Shown here piece by piece: positions 58,273-64,000 of a stretch of DNA of 64,000 nucleotides. Source of the DNA: Archaeoglobus sp. (GTDB taxonomy: Archaea > Halobacteriota > Archaeoglobi > Archaeoglobales > Archaeoglobaceae). The translations under genes were made by a program, and so were the position numbers. Location: the NCBI GenBank assembly GCA_017656505.1, contig JACDNU010000006.1, positions 1-64,000 on the forward strand, read 5' to 3'. Under the pieces are notes generated by a model. The model searched no databases, was not told the origin of the DNA, and saw only the letters and a list, made by a program, of their open reading frames with translations. Every line of letters begins with the position of its first letter. Position 1 is the first letter of the stretch.

Positions 58273-60108
58273 TCAGTATTTTACGTAGATTTTTTTACCC
58301 CTCATCAGTGCTATTTTGATCGTTTTTCCGGGATCTTTATCTTTCCTTATCCTTATCACACCCTTCCTTCCGACAGATGCAGTTGTTATGTACTCGTTCT
58401 CAGCAAACACGTCTACTTCTCTCCCCTCCAGCCCGGGAACGTAGATCAACCACTGCTTTTTGCTCTCTCCAACCTCTGCCTCCATTACTTTTCCTTTCCT
58501 CTTCTCTTTCAGCGGTTGGACGTCGATGCTTACCTTCACCTCATCCTCAATTCTGCGAATGTTTCTACCCCTTCTACCAAGCAGAAATGAAATCTGGTCT
58601 TCCGGAACTCTAACAATTGCTTTCCTCTCGCTCAGAACATCAACTTCGTAATCTCTCACCAGATCGGAGAGTATCGCCTCTAGAATCGCTTTAATTTCAT
58701 CTGGATCCCTCTCACCAACAAGAGGCATCACAACAACTTGTTCGCCGTATGTATAGATCTCAAACTCAACCCTCTTGGAGTTGAAGTCGTGAACATCTAT
58801 CACCGGCCTTGCCAGGTCGGCTTCTGTCATGCCGGTTGGAACCTTCACCGTGAATTTAAGCTCGTAAACTTTCGTGATCCTGCCGGCATCGATGAAGATG
58901 ACGGTGTCAACAACCTGCGGAATAACACCTAAATCCACCCTTCCAACCATTCTTTGAATGGCATCGATCGGCCTCGTAGCATGCGTCACGCCAATCATCC
59001 CAACTCCCGCCAATCTCATGTCTGCAAAGGTCTGAAAGTCGGAGGTCTTTCGTAGCTCGTCGTAAATAGTGTAATCCGGTCTTACGAGAAGTAGAATATC
59101 TGCTGTAAGCGACATATCGCCTTCAAGCGGGGCGTATTGGGTTATCTCATCCCTCACCATGAGGTCTCGAGGACTTTCCATCGTCTTTACCATGAATCCA
59201 TTCTCCATAAGGAAGTCCGCAACGCTTGCAGCGAAAGTTGACTTTCCTGCACCCGGTGGACCGGCTATAAGGATTCCCCTCTGCTTCTCGATAAATCTCC
59301 GCTTTAACTCTTCGCTCACACCATATTCGTTTATTGAGACCTTTGCTACCGGTCTAACGGCTGTAATCTCCATCTTATCTGCGAAAGGCCTTTCAGCTAT
59401 TGCTATTCTTAAATCCCTCAGCTGTACAACTGTGGCTCCATGCCTCTCTATCTCAACGCTGCTGTCATCATCTTGTCTTGCCGCTTCGAGAATCTCATGG
59501 GCTATCTCTCGCAGTTCCTCCAATGAGAGAGGCTTGTCGCTTAGCTTTACAAGCTTGAGGTTGCCTATTCTACCCCTCTTCGCGAAGGGTGGGTTTCCCT
59601 CCCTAAGATGAACGCTTGCAGTATCAGCGGTGAAAAATGAGATTACTTTCGTCTCCTCTGGCCTTATCTTCTCCTGCCTAAGCAGCACGGAATCGATGCC
59701 TTTTGCCTTTGACACAAGATGCTGAACCCCGTCACATGTTACGAGGGTTGCATTTTCCGCTTCAGCAACCTTTCTTATCAGATCATCTATAGCTCCACCT
59801 CTTGAAAGCTTGATGTCCTCAAGCTTTGGTCTCTCTCCAGCAAATCTGAATTCGATTCCCCTCTCCTCAGCTATCCTTCTCAACCTCGTGATCTCCTCAA
59901 GCCCTTGGTATCCGCTCATCTTTCCGAAGTTTGCCTGAGCCTCCAGCTCCGCAACAGCCGGCTCTGGAATTATTATGCTTCCCCTAAAATTACTGGTCTC
60001 GAAAAACCTAGAGAGTCTTCCATCAACAAGAGCGCTTGTATCAGGAACTATCTTCTTTTTTTGGGAAATTTCATGATAAAGATCACTTTCAGCCCTACTC
60101 TCAATCAT
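58273..60108 (-). CDS. PIN-ATPase-KH protein (archaeal PilT/PINA type)
   Basis: 611 residues: N-terminal PIN nuclease domain (about 15-140; VPDTSALVDGRL and conserved acids), a PilT/VirB11-like ATPase (about 250-480; Walker A GPPGAGKSTF, IYDELRKTSDF, GVTHATRPIDAIQ), and a C-terminal KH domain (LLGRRGRNIRRIEDEVKVSI) plus a small beta domain. In Sulfolobus the related PINA is a hexameric helicase tied to Holliday junction resolution. AGGAGGTAG precedes the ATG. hisI ends 11 bases upstream on the same strand. Confidence 0.93.
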   Translation of the reverse strand: MIESRAESDLYHEISQKKKIVPDTSALVDGRLSRFFETSNFRGSIIIPEPAVAELEAQANFGKMSGYQGLEEITRLRRIAEERGIEFRFAGERPKLEDIKLSRGGAIDDLIRKVAEAENATLVTCDGVQHLVSKAKGIDSVLLRQEKIRPEETKVISFFTADTASVHLREGNPPFAKRGRIGNLKLVKLSDKPLSLEELREIAHEILEAARQDDDSSVEIERHGATVVQLRDLRIAIAERPFADKMEITAVRPVAKVSINEYGVSEELKRRFIEKQRGILIAGPPGAGKSTFAASVADFLMENGFMVKTMESPRDLMVRDEITQYAPLEGDMSLTADILLLVRPDYTIYDELRKTSDFQTFADMRLAGVGMIGVTHATRPIDAIQRMVGRVDLGVIPQVVDTVIFIDAGRITKVYELKFTVKVPTGMTEADLARPVIDVHDFNSKRVEFEIYTYGEQVVVMPLVGERDPDEIKAILEAILSDLVRDYEVDVLSERKAIVRVPEDQISFLLGRRGRNIRRIEDEVKVSIDVQPLKEKRKGKVMEAEVGESKKQWLIYVPGLEGREVDVFAENEYITTASVGRKGVIRIRKDKDPGKTIKIALMRGKKIYVKY

Positions 60109-60118
60109 ACTCTACCTC

Positions 60119-60526
60119 CTACTCATTCATTTTAGCATTCCACAAGCTTCGGTAAAAGCAACTTCTCTCCCCCGTATGACAGGCGTTTCCTTTCTGCCTA
60201 ACAAGATATATCAGTGCATCTCCATCGCAGTCAACGAGGATTGAAACTACTTCTTGCGTGTTACCTGAGGTTTCGCCCTTCTTCCAAAGGGTTTTTCTAC
60301 TTCTGCTCCAGTAATGCGCATAACCGCTCTCCATCGTTTTTTCCAGAGCAAGCTGATTGGCATATGCAAGCATCAAAACCTCTTTCGTTCCAACATCTTG
60401 AGCGATTACAGGAATAAGCCCTTGGCTGTTAAATTTTATTTTATCCAACATTTTGCCCAACTCAATCTTTTTTTCCCTATTCTTATCATCCTTCAAACTA
60501 TCCTTCAAACTTTCAATACTTTCCAT
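60119..60526 (-). CDS. hisI: Phosphoribosyl-AMP cyclohydrolase
   Basis: 135 residues, third step of histidine synthesis. Zinc and magnesium ligands are in [12 protein letters not shown] and [14 protein letters not shown], and [21 protein letters not shown] is the substrate loop. It is not fused to HisE. A TTTATAAA box 27 bases before the ATG suggests a leaderless message; the N-terminal 25 residues (charged) extend beyond the domain. Confidence 0.95.
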   Translation of the reverse strand: MESIESLKDSLKDDKNREKKIELGKMLDKIKFNSQGLIPVIAQDVGTKEVLMLAYANQLALEKTMESGYAHYWSRSRKTLWKKGETSGNTQEVVSILVDCDGDALIYLVRQKGNACHTGERSCFYRSLWNAKMNE

Positions 60527-60640
60527 CGAACGCTAGACCATAAGAAGCTTTATAAATGCTGTGTAATAACTAGGTAGGAGGCCGATTAATAAGAAGAATT
60601 AATAATGAATTAGCAATTAAACTTGATTCAGGTGAGGCGG

Positions 60641-61348
60641 ATGAGGTTATTCAACACGGGAATCATTTCCCTTGACACCCAACTTGGAGGTGGATTTCCC
60701 TCAGGCAAGCTCATCCTAATTCTCGAAGAGCCTGGGACAGGAGGAGAGATCTTTACCTTTCACATCTCCATAGAGGGAATAAAAAAGGGAGAGAAGGTTC
60801 TCTATGTAACAACTGACTATCCTGAGCAGGAAGTTATAGAGAGCCTCAAACTCTACTTCAACTTCGAATCGAACGATAACCTCGAGGTTCTCGACCTCTT
60901 CACCCCTAGAACGACTTCCCTTCTGGAAGAGGGTGATGTAAGGAGTTTCATAAAAAGCACGAGAAGAGATTATCTGAGCGAGATAAAATACAGGCTGAAC
61001 AGAGGAAACCATGATAGGGTTATAATCAACAATCTCACCTACTTTTTGATGAATTACAGCTTTGAGGAAGTAAATTCATTCCTCGGAGACCTCAATCTCC
61101 TCGCAAAGGTAAAAGATAGCCTGATAATCATGCTGATGACGAAGGACATGTTCGACAAGAAGATAGAGACTGCAATAAAGCATCAAAGTGGTGGAGTAAT
61201 CGAGCTAACGCTCAAAGAGATGGAAAACGAGATCCAGAGGAGGCTGAAAGTGATAAAGCTTGAAAGGTATGTTGTGCCGAAAAACATTCTGAGGTATGAG
61301 ATAACCGACAAAGGAATATCCATGGAGTCGTTGATGAGAGTTATGTAA
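60641..61348 (+). CDS. KaiC/RAD55-like protein with degenerate P-loop
   Basis: 235 residues with the RecA/KaiC layout: N-terminal ISLDTQLGGGFPSGKLILI, usually leading to a Walker A GxPGTGKT, here EEPGTGGE (29-36) with the lysine and threonine replaced; Walker B-like RVIINNL has N for the aspartate. The rest (VLYVTTDYPEQEVIESL, HQSGGVIEL) fits the COG0467-like RecA superfamily. ATP hydrolysis is therefore unlikely. The ATG follows GGTGAGGCGG; it is cotranscribed with the KEOPS subunit gene downstream (gap about 19 bases). Role unknown. Confidence 0.85.
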   Translation: MRLFNTGIISLDTQLGGGFPSGKLILILEEPGTGGEIFTFHISIEGIKKGEKVLYVTTDYPEQEVIESLKLYFNFESNDNLEVLDLFTPRTTSLLEEGDVRSFIKSTRRDYLSEIKYRLNRGNHDRVIINNLTYFLMNYSFEEVNSFLGDLNLLAKVKDSLIIMLMTKDMFDKKIETAIKHQSGGVIELTLKEMENEIQRRLKVIKLERYVVPKNILRYEITDKGISMESLMRVM

Positions 61349-61365
61349 AAAACAGAAATGTAAAA
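61343..61365. repeat. Direct repeat across the stop of the KaiC-like gene
   Basis: ATGTAAAA at 61343-61350 contains the TAA stop (61346-61348); it recurs at 61358-61365, just before the next start, period 15. Confidence 0.55.
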
Positions 61366-61367
61366 CT

Positions 61368-61853
61368 ATGGAATTTATGAAATTCGAGAAATTCGAGATT
61401 TTAAGCGGTTATATCGATGTCGAAGATGTTGGAAGCTATCTGGAATCGTTAGATTGCGATGCAGCAATTATCGATGCAAATTATGTCATAGACCAGGAAA
61501 ATGTAAGATTTGCTGCTGAAAAGGCGATAAAGTCATGGAACGAAGGAAAGAGCATCGCAAAAACCCTCCCCATGGAAATCTTGCTTTATTCTGCTGCAAC
61601 CAGACAGATTAAGGATGCATTGAAGATCGGAATAAAGAAGGGGAGAAACGCCGTTTTTGTCGTTTTGCTTAACTGTGAAAAGATTCCAAACTTTAAGAAG
61701 GAAGATTTCAAAAGAATTGAACCTACAGCGGAGCAAATAGAGAGAATTAAGGAATTTTATGGTATAAGCGATGAGGAGCTGGAAATCGTTGGAGTTGAAA
61801 GGCTTAATCTTCTGATTAGGGAGAGGATAGCACTGTTCAGTTTGGGAAAGTGA
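61368..61853 (+). CDS. cgi121: KEOPS subunit Cgi121
   Basis: 161 residues of the Cgi121/TPRKB family, which binds Bud32 and tRNA in the t6A complex. IIDANYVIDQENVRFAAEKAIKSW and LLYSAATRQIKDALKIGIKKG are its conserved helices, followed by ISDEELEIVGVERLNLLIRERIALFSL. Kae1 and Bud32 are encoded at 49-51 kb; Pcc1 is not seen in this window. Downstream partner of the KaiC-like gene. Confidence 0.94.
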   Translation: MEFMKFEKFEILSGYIDVEDVGSYLESLDCDAAIIDANYVIDQENVRFAAEKAIKSWNEGKSIAKTLPMEILLYSAATRQIKDALKIGIKKGRNAVFVVLLNCEKIPNFKKEDFKRIEPTAEQIERIKEFYGISDEELEIVGVERLNLLIRERIALFSLGK

Positions 61854-61863
61854 GAATTTCGAA

Positions 61864-62892
61864 TCACTTCAATTTAAGAATCTTCGGAACCTCTCTCTCA
61901 TAAGGTGGAAATACAACTCCCTTTTCTGTTATCAATGCTGTCACGTATTTCAGCGGAGTAGGGTCGAAGGCAGGATTGTAAACCTTTACCTCCTCCGGAG
62001 CCGTTCTGCACTCCTTACAGAAACAGTATCTCAGTTCATCAGCCGATCTCTCCTCTATAACAACATCCTTCATGCTGCGCGTCCAGTCGAAGGTTGTGAG
62101 TGGAGCGGCGACAAAGAAAGGTATTCCGTGCTCCTTTGCAAGGACAGCCAAGCTATAGGTTCCAATCTTGTTGAAAACCGCATCTCTTACGATCCTGTCC
62201 GCCCCGACAATTACCTTGTCAATCATCCCTTTCTGCATAACTATCCCCGCCATACTATCAGTTATGAGCGTAACATCTATGCCGTCCTGCAACAATTCCC
62301 AAGTCGTTAACCTTGAGCCTTGGTTGAGTGGTCTTGTTTCGCATGCAAAAACCCTCACCTCTTTGCCCTCAAGCCTCGCACTCCTTATTACCCCCAAAGC
62401 GGTTCCCCACTCAACTGTTGCAAGGCTTCCAGTGTTGCATATTGTAAGAATGGTATCTCCATCCTCTATCAGCTTAGCTCCAAATCCACCCATAAGCTTG
62501 TTCCTAGTTATATCCTCCTCAGCAATCTCCTCAGCTTCCTTCAAAGCGATTTTTCTCGCCTCATCAATGGAAGAAGATTCGAGAACTCTCTTGAGGACTC
62601 TCTCGACTCCAACAGCAAGATTTACCGCCGTTGGCCTAGCATTTGCTAGTAGCTCTGCTCTTTCCTTTACGTAATCTTTAAATTTCTCAAAATCCTCGAA
62701 GTCCCTTTCACGGGTTGCGAGGGCAACGCCATAAGCACCGGCAGCCTCCAAGGCTGGAGCGCCTCTAATAGCAAGCCTTCTGATAGCATCAATGAGCTCA
62801 TCAACATTTTTTATCTCCAAAATTTTGAGATTCGCTGGCAGAAGGGTTTGGTCAACCATCTTTATGCAATCTTCCCAGTAAATGGTTCGCAT
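61864..62892 (-). CDS. mtnA: S-methyl-5-thioribose-1-phosphate isomerase (MtnA)
   Basis: 342 residues, member of the eIF2B-like isomerase family: MRTIYWEDC, IRRLAIRGAPALEAAGAYGVAL, ICNTGSLATVEWGTALG with the catalytic cysteine, and IVGADRIVRDAVFNKIGTYSLA with the catalytic aspartate. It isomerises methylthioribose 1-phosphate in methionine salvage; some archaeal relatives use ribose 1,5-bisphosphate, but the motif set here fits MtnA. The aspartate in GADRI is present. Confidence 0.92.
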   Translation of the reverse strand: MRTIYWEDCIKMVDQTLLPANLKILEIKNVDELIDAIRRLAIRGAPALEAAGAYGVALATRERDFEDFEKFKDYVKERAELLANARPTAVNLAVGVERVLKRVLESSSIDEARKIALKEAEEIAEEDITRNKLMGGFGAKLIEDGDTILTICNTGSLATVEWGTALGVIRSARLEGKEVRVFACETRPLNQGSRLTTWELLQDGIDVTLITDSMAGIVMQKGMIDKVIVGADRIVRDAVFNKIGTYSLAVLAKEHGIPFFVAAPLTTFDWTRSMKDVVIEERSADELRYCFCKECRTAPEEVKVYNPAFDPTPLKYVTALITEKGVVFPPYEREVPKILKLK

Positions 62893-62952
62893 GAGCTAAA
62901 GAATGCCCTTGAATTTTTTAGGTTTTATGGTCTCGGTAGCTATGGAATTTAA

Positions 62953-62972
62953 AAAATGAGTTAAAATGAGTT
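62953..62972. repeat. Exact ten-base tandem repeat between radical SAM and mtnA genes
   Basis: AAAATGAGTT is repeated twice head to tail, about 40 bases downstream of the radical SAM stop (both genes on minus) and 60 upstream of mtnA. Confidence 0.55.
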
Positions 62973-63013
62973 AGATCGTTTTTTATCCTCACGAGATCTG
63001 CAAATTGAACTCT

Positions 63014-64000
63014 TTACCTTGGAATGTAAATACATCTGGGTTCTTGTTGCAAATAGTCACCTGTTAAAGCATAAGCTCTTGCTCTGGAGCCTCCACATAT
63101 TTTGCGAAACTCGCACTTCCCACATTTGCCTTTCAACTTGTTTGGGTTTTTGAGGTCTTTGAAAATCTCGGATGAGTTGTAGATCTCTTTCAAACTCTCT
63201 TTTCTAACGTTTCCAGCTACAAGCGGCAGAAAACCGCTGGGATAGACCTCACCAACATGGCTTATGAAGAGCATCCCCCTCCCGTCGGTGATCCCGGTCA
63301 TTCTCCTTATACCATCGGCCAAACTTCTTCCATGTCCTCCTGCGACAACTCTGGACTCCCCACCACCTCCACCGCTATCTCCATCGCTAACCCCACCGCT
63401 AACCTCGATCTGATCGAGCAACTCGAAATATAGCTCGGAGACTTTTGGCTTAATCCCAGCGTCCCTTTGAAGCTCGATTCGCCTGAGGTGGGTTGCAGCA
63501 GAACTCTTAACATTCAGGCCGCTTTTTGAGACGTCGTAAAGCCAGTTTAGCACATCCTCGAACTCCTGTGAGCTTGGCATGTACTCAGCTTTAGCCCTTC
63601 CCGTTGGAACTACGAAGAAGACATCCCAGAGAGTCACTTTGTTATCCATCGCGAGCTTTGCTACATTCGCGAGATCATGTAGGTTGAATTTTGTAACTGT
63701 TGTATTTATCTGAGTTGAAATACCAGCTTTTCTAGCATTTTTCAAAATTTTCATCGACTCGCTGAAGGTTCCTTTTACTCCTCTAAAACCATCATGAATT
63801 TTTTCGTTACTGCCATCTATGCTTATCGCAATTCTCGAGATTCCCACATCCTTCAAAGAATCAAGAACTTCAGGAGTTGCTAGATCCGTTCCGCTAAATG
63901 CCATCGCCATCCTCAGGCCATTATCAACTCCGTACTTCACAATCTCAAAAACGTCCTCCCGCAAGAGAGGATCGCCACCCGTAATTACGACCAAAGGGAA
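63014..64000 (-). CDS. Radical SAM/SPASM protein (AhbC/AhbD or TIGR04053 type), N-terminus outside the window
   Basis: The visible part is the C-terminal 329 residues of a radical SAM enzyme; the CxxxCxxC cluster site lies beyond the window edge, the frame being open to base 64000. It shows ITGGDPLLR (the GGE-like motif), AISIDGSNEKIHDGFRGVKGTF and a SPASM domain CGKCEFRKICGGSRARAYALTGDYLQQEPRC. These are features of the AhbC/AhbD heme-from-siroheme group and the TIGR04053 family. An unusual Gly/Ser/Asp-rich insert of about 25 residues sits between LDQIEVSGG and RRMTGITDGRGMLFIS. Which family member it is cannot be decided without the missing part. Confidence 0.82.
   Translation of the reverse strand, partial: FPLVVITGGDPLLREDVFEIVKYGVDNGLRMAMAFSGTDLATPEVLDSLKDVGISRIAISIDGSNEKIHDGFRGVKGTFSESMKILKNARKAGISTQINTTVTKFNLHDLANVAKLAMDNKVTLWDVFFVVPTGRAKAEYMPSSQEFEDVLNWLYDVSKSGLNVKSSAATHLRRIELQRDAGIKPKVSELYFELLDQIEVSGGVSDGDSGGGGGESRVVAGGHGRSLADGIRRMTGITDGRGMLFISHVGEVYPSGFLPLVAGNVRKESLKEIYNSSEIFKDLKNPNKLKGKCGKCEFRKICGGSRARAYALTGDYLQQEPRCIYIPR

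Noticed and set aside
60641-61348. KaiC-like gene as a pseudogene
   Set aside because: The frame is intact for 235 codons, has a good ribosome site and a coupled partner; the loss of P-loop residues is better read as a change in function.

Overview
The window is archaeal and ordinary chromosomal sequence: dense, short intergenic gaps (none above 300 bases), A/T-rich TATA-type promoters about 25 bases before many start codons, GGTGA/GGAGG ribosome binding sites, and archaeal informational genes (L40e, S24e, S27ae, RpoE', Spt4, Kae1, Bud32, Cgi121). A tetrahydromethanopterin cyclohydrolase (mch), a tungstate transporter (wtpABC), an archaeal pterin pyrophosphokinase (mptE), several acyl-CoA/acetyl-CoA ligases, a branched-chain amino-acid transporter and the anaerobic homocysteine genes together suggest an anaerobic euryarchaeon, most probably of the Archaeoglobales (Archaeoglobus, Ferroglobus or Geoglobus). 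I infer this from gene content; no 16S gene is present. I see no tRNA, rRNA, CRISPR array, transposase or prophage.

Layout. 1-11.2 kb: a truncated fatty acyl-CoA ligase, a geranylgeranyl reductase-family flavoprotein, L40e, then a complete liv ABC transporter in two divergent units (livHM on minus, livK-G-F on plus) that share one palindromic TATA element, an acetyl-CoA synthetase, purB and a small DUF5371-like gene under a promoter flanked by palindromes. 11.3-14.7 kb: a four-gene minus-strand operon resembling the heterotetrameric dye-linked L-proline dehydrogenase. 14.9-17.5 kb: three adjacent genes (DUF39-CBS, NIL-ferredoxin, UPF0280) that match the anaerobic homocysteine pathway. 17.5-22 kb: dihydroorotate dehydrogenase, mch, a lone receiver protein, Nfu and small unknowns. 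22-25.7 kb: mptE, two glycosyltransferases and a flippase-like membrane protein in one operon. 25.8-33.4 kb: ileS, DUF166, flavoredoxin, NAD(P)HX repair enzyme and an S-adenosylhomocysteine hydrolase paralogue. 33.4-38.8 kb: a surface block, with a 1039-residue beta-helix/type-3-repeat/papain protease, a coiled-coil and beta-repeat exported protein, and a membrane-tethered winged-helix protein. 38.9-46.7 kb: RecJ-like DHH protein, DUF401 permease, metG, a DUF2283 toxin-antitoxin candidate, nth and ilvC. 47.2-50.8 kb: rpoE', spt4, a CoA kinase, S24e, S27ae, kae1, bud32. 50.8-54.8 kb: tungstate transport operon with a ModE-type regulator and a DsbA-like protein. 55-64 kb: CBS regulator, NOG1-like GTPase, presenilin-type protease, PIN-ATPase-KH protein, hisI, a KaiC-like protein with a destroyed P-loop, Cgi121, mtnA and a truncated radical SAM/SPASM protein.

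The observation not explained by the gene list is a recurring pattern at gene ends: short tandem duplications (8-17 bases, two to four copies) that begin in the last codons or the stop codon and run into the spacer, often repeating the stop codon. I count about a dozen clear cases, including both ends of genes in the wtp operon, ilvC, metG, kae1's upstream neighbour and the toxin-antitoxin pair. Simple replication slippage may explain it, but the repetition around stop codons deserves a computed test.
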